From Bisporella sp. PMI_857 (taxonomy: Eukaryota; Ascomycota; Leotiomycetes; Helotiales; Helotiaceae), in the NCBI GenBank assembly GCA_021307315.1, contig JAJSPD010000005.1:310001-374000 (forward strand): DNA of 64,000 nucleotides, written 5' to 3'. Below the pieces are notes generated by a model, which did no database searches, had not been told where the DNA came from, and saw nothing but the letters and a program-made list of their open reading frames with translations. The position numbers and the translations under genes were made by a program. Positions 11,791 through 23,449 of the stretch are shown piece by piece. Numbering within the stretch: position 1 is the stretch's first letter; every line of letters begins with the position of its first letter.

Positions 11791-13426
11791 CTTGGGGCCA
11801 ACGCGACGGCGGCGGCGATGACAATTGTTTGTTTGTTGATGTGTTTTTTTTTCTGTGTTAGGGGCAGAGAGAAACAGAAACAAGACATGGGGTTCTATCT
11901 ATGTACTTGGTTATTGCTGGCTCTTCCACAACTCCAATTCTGGACCTTCCGATCAATGCGCAGTAATTGGGCACACAAGCTGTCAAGGCCCATGCAAGGC
12001 CCTCTACCGACCCCTACAACCCAGTTTGGCCACCCGCTGTAGAGGAAAAGATTATCAACGCCACAACACCTCCTCAATCCACTATCATCCACTAAGTGCA
12101 GTAACTATCGGTACAGTATCAGCATCCCGGGAAGCCCGCCCTCCCATACTTTTCAGTTCTGGCCCTGAATCAGGGTGGGTGCCAATCAAGGCATGGCAAT
12201 ATGCAATATGGAACTGCAATTGAAATTGGTACTAATTTCAACTTTAGGCTTTTATCCATAAGGCGTCCGCCGCCTGCATTAGGAAGAATCCGATTAAGCA
12301 CAGCATATCGTATGCCTGCCGGAAACTGGTTGGTACCTGGGAAGAAGACCGGGCACGACTCAAGGCTTCTGAAATATCAGGGCAGAGTAGCCCCGTACAT
12401 GGTCCGCTAGGACGTGGTTTTTGCTTTCTTATATCGTCATGACACATTGGTAGCTGCCGCACTACCGATGTTCAATCTGCACGCATTGTCAGGAAAGGAC
12501 ATCGAGAAAACGGCACTTTGCACGACGTGTTTGATCAGATGCAATTTTCACATTTGTGATACAACACCCCGTTTGCGGTGATGCAAGACGAGATGCGCGT
12601 CTCGTTGCCAAGCTCCGTTATCTCAGGGCTTATTACTGTACTGTACAGTAAGTAGGATGCTGTACCTACAGCACAGCAACACCACACCCATTCCGGACGA
12701 AAGCTTATCATCCACAGCCAAGCCACTTACAACAAAAGAGATATGCCGCTGGGAAACTCTACACGCGATCATCATTTAACAATCATCAAATTTAAAATAA
12801 GATAAAAAATGTTGACCCCAAAAAAAAGGCAAAACAAACATTGTTCTCAACACGATCGTAAAAACCGTGACGCAGAAAGGAAGCATTGGCAACGAGAATA
12901 ATACGAGGAGGCTAACTTCAACCAGCCCTGATCTCGTGCTGACGTTGACACCACAGACGCGCAGCACCACTCCAGCCAGAGACAAGAAAGCCATTGGAAA
13001 AGGAACACGAATTTCCAAGACAAAAATTAGAGGATTGAATTAGAAATTTTGGATCCGAGAAAGCTGAAGAAAATAAGTTAATGAAGAAGAAAATATTCCT
13101 TGAGAATCGCTTCAGCCTCCATACATTCCATTCATTCCCTTGCTTCCATTCCATAGATCAGCTCGCTTACGTAAAGGAGAAGTCATCAAGGAGAATATCT
13201 TAAGTCTTCACTTTTGAATTCACGGAAGCACATCGAGATGAAAGAGCGCTCGTTTTTGATACCTTTTCAGGCAGATGGTCGTCAAGCTCACTTCCCAATT
13301 CTCTTATTCGGCCGCAAGTAGTCAGAGATCAATGATTCATTCTATTCAGAGCTGGCATTCTCCGCCCCAGTCAATCATCCCCGGTATACTAAACATCGCT
13401 CCCATGATTCTCTCCTTTCTCTATTC
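11791..13426. other. Intergenic spacer upstream of the large protein
   Basis: About 1.6 kb with no supportable gene. It includes the promoter side of the large minus-strand gene, with a T-run near 11845. It also carries the perfect 12-nt palindrome TACTGTACAGTA at 12639-12650. Short open frames here show no protein-like composition. Confidence 0.45.
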
Positions 13427-14087
13427 TTAAACCAACAAGCCCGCCGCACCAAAAATGACCATGCCGAAGAAGCTGGATAGGCCTAGAGAGGTTTAGTTTT
13501 TGGTTCTCGCTCACTTTCGTAAGGAAGAGTAACATACCAGGAGCACCAACAACCCCCGCAGCACCAGGTGTATCGCTTGTCGTGGCTGCGGTCTGAGTTG
13601 CCGTAGCGGTAGATGTAGCGGTGGTCTTGCGCGAAGAAGTAGAAGTCTCTACCTCAGCCGAAGTGCCAACACCCGTAGGAGTCGACCCGGTAGCAGCCGT
13701 GGTCGCCGTACCCGTGACCGAAACAGAAGCGGAGGCGAAGGCGGAGGTAGTCTTGTGGGAGTGCCCGATCAAGCTGCTGACCAAAGTCGCAGATGAATTG
13801 TCCACGGAGACGGCGGTGGTGTAGTGGGAAACGGATGCGATGGCTGAGCTCCAGACACCGCTCCAGCTGGAGATGGGGATGGGGAAACCGGGGCTAGGGA
13901 AACCGGGGCCGGTGACGATGGGGATGGGAATGACGGTGGTGATGCTGCTGCCGCTGATGGTGATGAGGGAGTTGGTAGATCCTGCGATGGGGTAGGTATC
14001 ATAAGGACCGATATGCTCGGGACCATCGTGCGCGGTTGCGATACCGACGACCGTAAGGACGGTGGTAAGGAGGGTTTGGAATCGCAT
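13427..14087 (-). CDS. GPI-anchored Ser/Thr-rich cell-wall protein
   Basis: Two exons, 14087-13538 and 13482-13427, give 201 residues. The 55-nt intron has a GTATGT donor. MRFQTLLTTVLTVVGIATA is a signal peptide with cleavage before HDGPEH. The body is rich in Ser, Thr and Ala, as in O-mannosylated wall proteins, and has few cysteines. Splicing restores a hydrophobic C-terminus (LSSFFGMVIFGAAGLLV) after a small-residue stretch (DTPGAAGVVGAPG), the usual arrangement for GPI-anchor addition. Unspliced translation would run into a polar tail, which supports the intron. The expected location is the outer plasma membrane or wall. I do not recognise a specific family. Confidence 0.8.
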
Positions 14088-14827
14088 TTTTGCGGTTGTC
14101 GAAGTGAGCTTATTTAGATTGTGTAAGTTATGTAGTTTCAAAATTGCAGAATTGCGAAGTTGCAAGGTCGCCTTGTGGTGGTAATTTCGAACTTGTGGGA
14201 GTGTTTCTGGCTGTGCTTTTATGCCTTCAAACCTGCCGAAGTTGGAAGGCAGGCGGTATAGTTGTCTGGTGAATGAGATTACCTGGTCTGGCGGACGCTG
14301 CTTTGTGAGTCAACGCTGCCAATGTCTCAAGAACGATTACGAGGTTTAGAAGCTCTATCTGAGAGAGGTTATACGATTTAAAAAGGCAAAGTAAGCTGAA
14401 AATTCTTAGATACAGAACCTTGGAGGTATTTCGTGCTGGTTTTGCAAGGCCAAAGTTGTCATTGGCATGCTGCATATTTGGACACATTGTGGGCGGGTGC
14501 ATGGATGAAACTTCATAATTCATATGCAGGGCAAGCTGCAGTTATTCATAATTATATACGGCACTGCTGTTGATTGTCTTAATTTAGATATCATCCATCC
14601 ACGAAATCTCTCTACGAAGTGGTCTTTTGATGTTTAAAGGGGGTAGAGGCATAGAACTGTGGGAAGTCTGCTCAGCAAGAAGCAAATAACAACCAGACTC
14701 TCTCAATGATGCTCAAATACCCCTTATTTAAGCAATATTTAAGATATCACAGATTAAGGACATTTTATATTCAATACTGGTCTTGTTGTAGGGTGCCATA
14801 TGAAGCCAATATCCAACACTATCTACT
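14088..14827. other. Intergenic spacer
   Basis: This region contains the promoter of the GPI-protein gene and the 3' end of the dienelactone hydrolase gene, both on the minus strand. I see nothing else supportable. Confidence 0.45.
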
Positions 14828-16007
14828 TTAACAGATGTCCTCAATTTTCTGCTCAAGGCCATCATGAGGACCAAGGTCGAGCTTTAAAGTACGCCCGAAC
14901 AATTCAAGCAAAATCTCAAAACATATTTTTGAGATAGCTGGATCATATCTGCCTTTCGATAACTCATCTCGAATAAATGCATCTTCTGAATGTCAGCCAA
15001 AGCCCATACATAACTGTCATCTACTCACGTTGAGCCCAAGCCACCTCATAAAAGCTAAACACCACTCCTTTATCCCTCAAAGACTTCCTAATAAGGTCCC
15101 TACCTTCAGGCGGCACATGGTTGTCTTTTACACCATGGATGATGGCCAGTTCGGCTTTGATCTCGCCTGCCCTGGCTAAGCTGTCGTCTTTCTTGCCTAG
15201 GCCCAGAGTTGCGCTGTGGAGATCAGTAGCGAAGTATGTTACGCCTGCGGAGACTCGAGGGTCAAGTGCACAACGATAGGCGAGATGGCCGCCGAGACAC
15301 ATTCCCGTGGTTCCTATTCTGCCGTTGCAGGTCTTGAGAGATAGGAGATAGGAGATAGAGAGAGTTGAGTCTTCATCATAGGCTGCTAAGGTCTGGGATA
15401 GGAGTCAGAAACCAGACTTATAAACCTGAACTCTTAGACTCTTGAACTTGACAGAGGATATCATAAGATGAACATGACTTTTAGAAGCTTCCTCAGAAAA
15501 GCTGTACCTTTGTAATTTTGTATTCGTTACCGGCATCTGTTCCAGGAACATCATAGGCAAGTGGCTCTGGGCCAACAAACTCATGGTATGATGAAGGTGC
15601 TGCAACAATATATCCCTGGCCGGCAATCTGTCTGGCAAAGCGTGCTACAGGACCAGTGACTATGAAATATAAGCAAGTGATTACATACAGATTGGGAAGA
15701 ATGTTTTTATATATCTATATGTAGACTAGCGCCAGGGGAAAGGTACGTACCTTGATAAATCTCGCTGAAAAGCACTACACCTGGAAACCGACTATCGAGA
15801 AATTAACTATCCTATCTCTATATTTTACAAAAGGCGTTACAGGTACTCACGCATTTGGATAGTTTGGAATAGTGGGATGGAAGAGAAAGATCCCTGGCAT
15901 TTCATCAGCCTTGTGCGATAACACAGTGGGGTATAAAATTTACTCATCGAACCCTCCTTGCCATCAGCCTTTGTCGGGACATCATGGTGAGTTTCTTGAA
16001 TCAGCAT
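14828..16007 (-). CDS. Dienelactone hydrolase-family protein
   Basis: Six exons on the minus strand: 16007-15944, 15893-15851, 15791-15751, 15659-15508, 15392-15029 and 14982-14828. All phases close to give about 272 residues. The fold is an alpha/beta hydrolase. The nucleophile elbow TTGMCLGGH places Cys132 as nucleophile, GVKDNHVPP gives Asp190, and WAQHAFIRDE gives His222, the Cys-Asp-His triad of dienelactone hydrolases. The last splice acceptor was chosen because it recreates this His. The family hydrolyses cyclic enol lactones (muconolactone-type) in aromatic degradation, and many fungal members have other carboxylic-ester substrates. No signal peptide is seen, so it is probably cytosolic. 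It shares a roughly 440-bp divergent spacer with PIS1. Confidence 0.85.
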
Positions 16008-16445
16008 CTTGTTATGTAACCTGAGGACGCGTGTTGGCTATGCAATCAATCTTTGAATCAAGTTGTTGCTCTACTAAAATGTGCAAGTCTATCCAATTGT
16101 CTATCAGACGCGGGTGATTCGGCTGAAGTTTCTTGGGCAAGGCTTGGCGGCCGCGCCCCTTCTTGTCATCAATTGCGATAAGGCTTTTTGACAACTCCTA
16201 CAAGCAAACTTCATCACCTTCCTTCTTCCTATCCTCTTTTGGCCCTAAGGCAATCTTCACCTGACTACTACTTCTCTTCTTTCTGATATATCCTGCACAT
16301 TTGTTATCATCCCGCTGAACCTCGAACTCGTCCGGGCGTTCCGTGTGCAAACAAATTTTTAAAATCTCAAGAATTTGAATACTTTAAAGGTGGACACGCG
16401 ACAGCTACGAGTGCAAATCAAGGAAATAGAACGCGATAAGAGATT
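16008..16445. other. Divergent promoter region, hydrolase/PIS1
   Basis: About 440 bp between the ATGs of two head-to-head genes, so both promoters must lie here. I identified no specific transcription-factor site with confidence. Confidence 0.5.
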
Positions 16446-17475
16446 ATGTCGAGCGTAAAGACACGAAGACAGGCTGCAGCACAGACAACACCATCAACCC
16501 CCTCACTAGCTCCTCGATCAGAACAAGCCGTCATGAACGGTAATGGTACAGCTCATAGAGCTGCGAAGCAAGCTCAATCAAAGGAGAACATCTTCCTCTT
16601 TTGGCCCAACGTCATAGGCTCGTTATAATCTACAGTAAACCAAACTTCTCAAGCTAATGGGTGGCAGGTTACTTCAGAATCGTCCTCGCGTTCGCTTCTC
16701 TATACTACATGCCGCTTCATCCACGAACTTGCTCCATTTTGTACAGCGTGTCTTGCCTTCTCGATGCTCTAGATGGATATGCAGCCCGCTACTTTGAGCA
16801 ATCGACCAGGTTTGGTGCTGTGTTGGACATGGTGACGGATCGATGTACAACTTCGTGCTTGCTCGTTTTTCTTGCGTCAGCATGGCCCCGCTGGTCACTT
16901 GTCTTCCAAGGTCTGATTTCTTTGGATCTTGCTAGCCACTACATCCACATGTATGCGACTCTTATCATGGGGGGGTCGGATCAGAGCCACAAAAAGGTTG
17001 ATGCATCTCGGAGCTATATTCTCAACTTGTACTATACCAACAAGGTACGGAGACTCTCCAAATATCCTAGTCACGCTGACAAGTATAGACGGTACTCTTC
17101 CTATGCTGCATGTTCAACGAAGTGTTCTTCATCGCCTTATACCTGCTCTCATTCTCCTCGCCCCTGCTCTCTCCATCATTGCTTCAAGTCGCTGCCGCAG
17201 GTGATGCTGCAAGCACATTACAGCCAGGAAGCCCGGCAGCTAGTCCAGTATCTGTCCTCTTTAACCCACATAGCGCTGGCGCACTGGAGTTGGCAAGAGC
17301 AAATAAGATGGATTCTTTCGGACCGTGGGTGATTGCTGGTATCAGCTTGCCAGTCATGCTTCTCAAGCAAGTCATCAATGTCGTACAACTAGTTAAGGCT
17401 AGTCGATGGCTAGCGGAAGGTGATGTAGAAATAAGGAAAGCGGCTGGTCTTCCTCGGAAGGCTAAAGTAACATGA
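16446..17475 (+). CDS. PIS1: CDP-diacylglycerol--inositol 3-phosphatidyltransferase
   Basis: Three exons, 16446-16617, 16668-17044 and 17089-17475, give about 311 residues. The enzyme joins CDP-diacylglycerol and myo-inositol to make phosphatidylinositol in the ER membrane. The CDP-alcohol phosphotransferase signature is complete: Asp93-Gly94, Ala97-Arg98, Gly107, Asp111 and Asp115 (DGYAAR...GAVLDMVTD). Several hydrophobic helices follow, among them LLVFLASAW and FFIALYLLSF. Residues 1-45 are a polar N-terminal extension. The first intron can only be closed in frame with a GC donor (GCTCGT) at 16618 and an AG acceptor at 16667; no GT donor keeps the highly conserved FWPNVIG/YFRIV junction. 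The function call is very secure and the first splice site less so. Confidence 0.93.
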
Positions 17476-19093
17476 TTAAGCACAGGAACAATTACAGGGG
17501 ATATACTGATAGGATCTCTGACAAACGCAAGGAGCAGAACTATTAGGTCACTGATCTGTGCATGACGTTCTAGGGATGGGGTGTGTCGTCACACTCGCTG
17601 TACTCTTAATGACTTTTTAAGCGTGGATGACCGTCTGCTTCGCTTTTATATATCTTTTATGGCCGTTTTGGTTGAACATGGTTTTAGACGGCCGGCGCAA
17701 ATGGGATATCAGATTTCGCAATGGGATGATCGTTTGGATGACCTAAGTCACATTGATACATAATAGTAATCTTATGAAGCTTCCTAGAAAATGATTAAGG
17801 TGACTCGCCTGATCGATTATACTATATCACCATGTAATAGCTATCATAGCCGAGAATCTGAATATTTGCGAATCGCTAATGAAGCCACTTGAATGTTCAC
17901 CCCGTCGTCACATGAGCTTGCGGCTCTTCAGAAACCACACGGATATCAGCCCAGTATAAACCCCTAGATTGATGGTTTCAGCCTCATCAGCAGATGGCCA
18001 TGTTTGATATTCGTATGATGAACCAGAACGGGCTATGGAATATGGGTCTTCCATATAGGGGTCTAGACTTTGAACTAAGAATAGAGATGTCTTGGGGAGG
18101 GTAATAAAGGAGTATATAAAGATAGAAGAAGAATGGGGACAGAGACAGAAAAGGGATAGGCGAGTCGATAGTGTTGTAGCTAGAGGAAGATAGGCGTAAA
18201 GTACCACGAGGAAAGATAAGGTTCTCACCAACACTATCACCCCCCAAAAAAGATGGAGAGGAAGAGCCTTTAAAAAAAGAAAAGAGAAGAAAACTATGTT
18301 AAAGAGAGATACCAGCAAAACATCAAATTGCACACCGTCCTCACTCCACCACAACTTTGAAGCTAACTCAAACTAAATAGCTTGCTTCCAATGGGAATGC
18401 TTCCAAATGGGCAGCCATAAACCCTTGTCACAGCTCAAACTACTGTAGCAACTGTACAGTAGTCTCCCTCCAAATCAAGTAAGTAAACAAGTGAACTCCA
18501 TTCAATATCTCTAACTTCTAACCTGGGTTATCGTATCATCGTCTATACCGATACCGTAATTTTATTTTTATATGTCACCATTCATCATTCTCCCTCCTCG
18601 TGATGGGCAGAATCTTTTTTTCTCAACAACTCAGCATGCTTCTATAACGTAACCCGAACCTAGGTACCCTGCCTCCGCCTACTGTACAATATAGTACCTG
18701 TGTGTAATCAAATCCCCCGCATTGCCTTCCCCTCCCTCCTCCTCCCCCCCCCTGGACTTTAGAAATCCAAAGACGAAAAAAGTTGACATGTGGTTTCAGC
18801 TTTTTTCACACCACCTCACCCTAACCGGGCCCCTCCCAACCGCCAGACGCCCAAACGCCATCCCGCATAAGCATCCAATCACCGGCACTGCGTCATCGCT
18901 ACGACTCCTACCGTGATGACCCAAGCTTCCCCCAGATCCCAACAAGTGCGGACAAGCACACCGTTCTTTGATCACAAGTCAGGAACAGACCTGGTGTATG
19001 GCATACGCATTATAAACAGAAATCCGCGTCCGGAAGTTCGAGAAAGGAACCAGGCATAGCCATTATTTCCTTCAACAGGGACAATCGCACATC
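17476..19093. other. Intergenic spacer
   Basis: About 1.6 kb. A 148-codon hydrophobic minus-strand frame at 17908-18354 lacks any recognisable family and I do not call it. An inverted repeat (ACTACTGT and ACAGTAGT arms, 18439-18463) and a C/T-rich run near 18722-18752 are present. The right end is the promoter of the RRFAP-repeat gene. Confidence 0.4.
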
Positions 19094-21139
19094 ATGGAGG
19101 AGGGAACGACGTCTGCCCCACCTGCGAGACGCTTCCAGGCCGTCCCATTTGAGGAGACAACCAAAAAAGTTCGACGGTTTGCTCCGGAGCCGGTAGAAAC
19201 GACGACTCGCAGTAGCAAGAAACAAGACAATGGCACAGGTGCCGCCAGCACAGAGACGGCCAATGATGCTTCTACGGAGAAGAGGGATTTTGCGCCCAAA
19301 AGACGCTTCGCTCCCACACCCATCGAAACCAGCTACAAGAGTAGCAAGCGGCCTGCGGGATCACCTCTCCCTACACCCGAACCTACTCCCACAGCAACAC
19401 CCGAACCCTCTCTGCCAGAGGAAGCTCCAAAACCTAGGAGACGATTTGCACCCGAATTGATCGAAACCACGAAGCGGTCCAAGAAAGCAGGACAGGCGGG
19501 TCCTGCTACTTTACCCACTGATAAGGCATATTACATCACATCTTTTATTAAAATCTGCATAGAAAGGCTAACTTTTTGATCATAGACGGATCTAACTCCG
19601 GGCGTGCCAAATATCTACACTGCACGACCTAAAAGAAAGCCCGCTGCCGTGCTGCCGGAAGGTGTGCCTAAGTCGAATGTCCTGCACACTTATATAAGTA
19701 TACAAGCGCCACGAAGACAAGGGTCCATGCGCCCTCATCTCAATACAAGAAGTAGCACACGTTCCAATTCATTCCAGCCCGAGCTCGAAGCGATTGCGTC
19801 GGCCAGCTCACAGGAGCAGTCGGATGAAGACGACGACGATAATGGTGGAGAGTCACCGCCATCACTAACTAACTCAATTGAATCCCAAGAGGAGTCTCTA
19901 AATCGATTGCAACTCGCACGTACACGAGAAAGCTGTGATGATCGGTTTTCTGGATATCTGCTAGAGTTGGCCGCAAAAGCTGCAGAGAAACAATTAAGGG
20001 AACAAGCTTTGGCTGCATTTCCAAATGAGTCCCTGCATCAGCTTGTAGAACACTTTTACGATAGAGAGGTAGAGGGCCATTCTGATAACGAATCTGTCGA
20101 AGGAACGGGAATGTTGCTTGACGACCCAGTACGGCCGGATGCGCTTCGGCGGCAATCCACAGAGGTCGGCTGGGCTTTTAAGGAGATGCAGGCACATCAA
20201 GAGAAACTCAACCGCCAGCGCGAGGAGGAAACTAATAAGAAGCTAGCCGCTGAAGCAACAGCCCCAAGTTTCAATGACCCATTTTGGACGAATGGCAAGA
20301 CTGACAAGTCCTCCCCGTTCGGTCCCATCGCGGCCCCTAAAGACCCCAAAAAAGAAGCTGAGCTTCGAAGCATGCGCAATGCAGCATCACCTCCAATGCT
20401 AGGCTCTGATTTGAAATTCCGCATGTGTCCCTCTCCAAAGGCTACCAAATTCGAATCAGATCAAAAGGTTGATGTGCAGCTCAACCGATCTGAGACTGGG
20501 GGTGGTCTTTGGGGTGGATATTGTGTGGCCGAGGAGGACGGAGAGTATTTGAGTCCCGCAATCAAGGGTGCACAATTAATCCACACTCCCAACGTGGAGA
20601 GAGAGGATCCGTTTTCTCTCGCCTTCTCATCTGAGCTACCCAACGGTGCCAAGTCACCCACTGGAGCAAAATCTCCCACGGGAACAAAATCACCGAGGAG
20701 CAGAGACTCCGGCGTCAGGATGCTTAAAGGACTTGACGAAAGGCTGAGAGCTGAAATTGAGAAGAGTAAAGCTCAAGAGGCATTGCTCAAAGAGTTTGAT
20801 GATACATTTGTGACACAAGTATATAACTACCTGTCACTCGGCTACCCTGCGCTTGCAAGGGGGTTCGATGAGGAGCTGGCCAAGATTAGCCAGATCTCGG
20901 AAGAAGAACTACGGAGCGATGATGCAAAGAAGAATGCGAAAGGATACATCAGGATTAAAGACCCTGTGAATCCCGGAGACGGACAGCTGACGGAAAGTGA
21001 AGATAAGCATGAAGGGTATTGTGCTCGGTGGAAGGCATTGAGGCTCTACATCTTCGAGTGGGCGAGACAGCATCCTAGCTTGTCAAAGGAAGCACCTGCT
21101 TGGGGTGTCACGGAGAGACGAGGCAGTTGGGCGATTTAG
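19094..21139 (+). CDS. Protein with four RRFAP repeats, unknown function
   Basis: Two exons, 19094-19525 and 19586-21139, give 661 residues. The 60-nt intron seems to use a GC donor (AAG followed by GCATAT) and ends TCATAG after a GCTAAC branch-like site; there is no nearby GT. Within the first 140 residues a unit of the form RRFAPxxIETTxxSSKK occurs four times (first copy RRFQAVPFEETTKK). The rest is charged and mostly disordered. It includes a Lys/Glu-rich helix near residues 340-390, a SPTGAKSPTGTKSPRS stretch of three SPTG-like units, and a more globular C-terminus (YNYLSLGYPALARGFDEELAKI, residues about 555-660). That C-terminal segment resembles a conserved ascomycete domain of unknown role. 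I cannot assign a function. Confidence 0.8.
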
Positions 21140-22198
21140 ATAATCACGTGATGTCTCACGCCATAAGCATTTGCAGGAAGGAAAGGAAACAGCAAGCATG
21201 GCGTTGGGATTCGGTTATATTGGGCATTTACAGCGCCTACACCGATGGTTTGTTTGGAAGGTTATCCTCCTGGCGACCGTCGCGTCGTGGATTCTTGTAT
21301 ATTTTATTCGCAGGATGCGAAAAATCGGCCACAAAAATCAGCCACAGGCGGATCAATGGCTTGTGCATATGACGGGAAAAAAATATGGGGGTTTTGGGGA
21401 GCCTGCCGATAACGAGATTTATGACTGCATTGCTAGAACGGACCCGGTATATAGCCAACGGTGCCAAGGTACATGATCCCTAGATAGAAAATAGGCGACC
21501 AGATACCAATTAATAGAAAACATATTTTGGATGCGTCATTTCCTCGGAATCCTCGCTGCTATCGTTGTCTAGAGTATACTCGATCGTTGTTTCTCCCTCC
21601 CCTCCCCATAGCAGCCGCATCCTGTCCGGCTCCAAATCTCAAGCACACTCTAACGGCCACCTAGCGGCATCCGTCATTTCCATCCGTTTGCCTTTCCGCA
21701 AGAGAGAGGCGTTCCGATACTTTGTCCGACTTTACAAAATGCTTACCTCTCTCCTCATAGATCTATCTAATGGCCCAGCTGGTCAGAAAAGAGAAACAGG
21801 CCAACCCATCAACCAACCAACAAGCAAGCAAGCAAATGAACGAACGAATGAAATCACCAAGGTGCGAGAGGGAAAAGAGGGAGAAGACGGAAAAATCTTG
21901 AAAAGATGATAGAACATTGCTATGTCTATTTATCAAAAACGCTACAAAAAGATCCCCCAAAACGCCATGCTCCCAATGCTAAAAAAACGCCGAAACCACT
22001 TTTGTTGTTGGGAAAGACAATCCCATTTTTGCTTTTTTTGTGTTGTTCCTCCAAACCCAAATTCCGCTAGATCGAAAGAAACCGCTCCCTTTCGTGTGAA
22101 AGATATGGCCAAACGCCACCGCCCCTTTTTTATATATATGAACAAAAACCCAAACAGTAACCCGATATACTACAGACGTCTCGAAGCTGAGACTTCGC
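21140..22198. other. Convergent 3' intergenic region with simple repeats
   Basis: This lies between two convergent gene ends. A frame at 21198-21476 has one hydrophobic segment but no start context or family to support it. Tetranucleotide-like repeats lie at about 21801-21852. Confidence 0.45.
21801..21852. repeat. Tetranucleotide microsatellite-like tract
   Basis: A run of AACC, AAGC and GAAC tetranucleotide units, each repeated two to four times. It is a simple sequence tract in the 3' spacer with no coding role apparent. Confidence 0.7.
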
Positions 22199-23449
22199 TT
22201 ACTGGCCCCTGATGGTGTCCCAGATACCTTGGACACTTGAGACGACGTTACCAATAGCGCCGCCGACGTTGCCTGCGGTCTCAAGCCTGGAGGGTGCGTT
22301 GGGGTCCCTGTTGTTCTGTGGCTTCTTCTTGCCGAAAAGTGGCTCTGGGGATGCTTCACGGGCTTCGATCTCAGCCTCCTCAATATCACGGCGAGCTGGA
22401 GCAGGCTTGAAAGTATCAATAACGCCATTGACAGCACTGAGACCACCACCAATAGCGTTCCCAGCATTACCGAAAGTCTCAAGTCTGGAAGGTGCGTTGG
22501 GATCCCTGTTGTTCTGTGGCTTCTTCTTCTTGCCGAAAAGTGGCTCTGGGGATGCTTCACGGGCAGAGATATCCTCTACGTCACGCGTGTTGAGATCGGC
22601 ATCAAGATCACGAGCAGTAAGGCCGTTGACGAATGCATCGTCGGCATCACGGGTCTCGAGGGAGTTGATGAAGTCTTCGACCTTTTTATCTGCTTCACGG
22701 CGTCCGAGGGAGTTGACAAAGTCAGAATCAGCATCGCGAGTCTCGAGAGAGTTGATGAAGTCTTCGACCTTTTTATTTGCTTCACGGCGTCCGAGGGAGT
22801 TGACAAAGTCAGAATCAGCATCGCGAGTCTCGAGGGAGTTGATGAAGTCTTCGACCTTCTTATTAGCTTCACGGCGTCCAAGAGAGTTGACGAAGTCCTC
22901 ATCTGCGTCGCGAGCCTCAATAGCTAGGAAAGCTTCGTCGAGGTCTCGTGAGGTAAGAGTGGACCACAAACCCCGGACTCCATCGACGATTCCTGTTCCG
23001 ATGTTGAGAATGTTGCCGAAGCTTTCAAGTTTGGCGGTATTCCTGCCACCTCTAGGGTCACGGGTCTCTAGGCCTTTCAAGAGTTGGTCAACATCCTTGT
23101 CGGCTTCACGGGTCTCTAGGCCTTTCAAAAGCTGCTCAACGTCCTTGTCGGCTTCACGAGCCCAGATCCCTTCACCACGGGCCGCAAGTTCAACGTCACG
23201 GGCCTCAATCGCCAAGAAAGCTTCGTCGAGATCGCGTGAGGTAATACTCTGCCACAAACTGCGGACTCCATCGACGATGCCTGTTCCTGCGTTGACTATG
23301 CCGCTGAGACTTTCCAGCTTTGCTGTATTCCGGCCATTCCTGGCCTCACGGGCCTCGATATCGATGGGAGCAGCGTTGACGATTGCCGCGTTGGCTGCAG
23401 TAGCTGAGAGGGCCACTACGGCTAATGCCGAAGCCCTTGAAAAACGCAT
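22199..23449 (-). CDS. Secreted repeat protein, candidate Kex2-processed precursor
   Basis: Single exon, 416 residues. I chose the ATG at 23449 because it begins a clear signal peptide (MRFSRASALAVVALSATAANA); the frame stays open upstream but lacks sense. The mature part is built from four repeat families. Family A is GRNTAKLES...SRDLDEAFLAIEARD, twice. Family B is EADKDVxQLLKGLETR, twice. Family C is about 29 residues, DADSDFVNSLGRR followed by EANKKVEDFINSLETR, three times and nearly identical at DNA level (about 22640-22910). Family D is EASPEPLFGKKK...NAPSRLET, twice. Arg is very often followed by Asp or Glu, and RR and KK pairs recur, suggesting regular cleavage into short acidic peptides. 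It lacks the Trp/Cys cores of alpha-pheromones and no DUF3328-type gene is nearby. No function is known to me. Confidence 0.8.
   Translation of the reverse strand: MRFSRASALAVVALSATAANAAIVNAAPIDIEAREARNGRNTAKLESLSGIVNAGTGIVDGVRSLWQSITSRDLDEAFLAIEARDVELAARGEGIWAREADKDVEQLLKGLETREADKDVDQLLKGLETRDPRGGRNTAKLESFGNILNIGTGIVDGVRGLWSTLTSRDLDEAFLAIEARDADEDFVNSLGRREANKKVEDFINSLETRDADSDFVNSLGRREANKKVEDFINSLETRDADSDFVNSLGRREADKKVEDFINSLETRDADDAFVNGLTARDLDADLNTRDVEDISAREASPEPLFGKKKKPQNNRDPNAPSRLETFGNAGNAIGGGLSAVNGVIDTFKPAPARRDIEEAEIEAREASPEPLFGKKKPQNNRDPNAPSRLETAGNVGGAIGNVVSSVQGIWDTIRGQ
22636..22915 (-). repeat. Three tandem 87-bp coding repeats in the secreted protein
   Basis: Three near-identical in-frame units encode DADxDFVNSLGRREANKK plus VEDFINSLETR. 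The low divergence suggests recent duplication or continuing homogenisation. Confidence 0.8.

Noticed and set aside
13621..13824. Plus-strand frame over the GPI protein
   Set aside because: A shadow of the Ser/Thr/Ala-rich coding sequence on the other strand.
17908..18354. Hydrophobic 148-codon minus-strand frame
   Set aside because: Composition comes from a pyrimidine-rich spacer; no family, start context or splice partner seen.
21171..21476. 101-codon frame with one membrane-like segment
   Set aside because: It overlaps the 3' flank of the RRFAP gene, lacks a recognisable family and its start is poorly supported.
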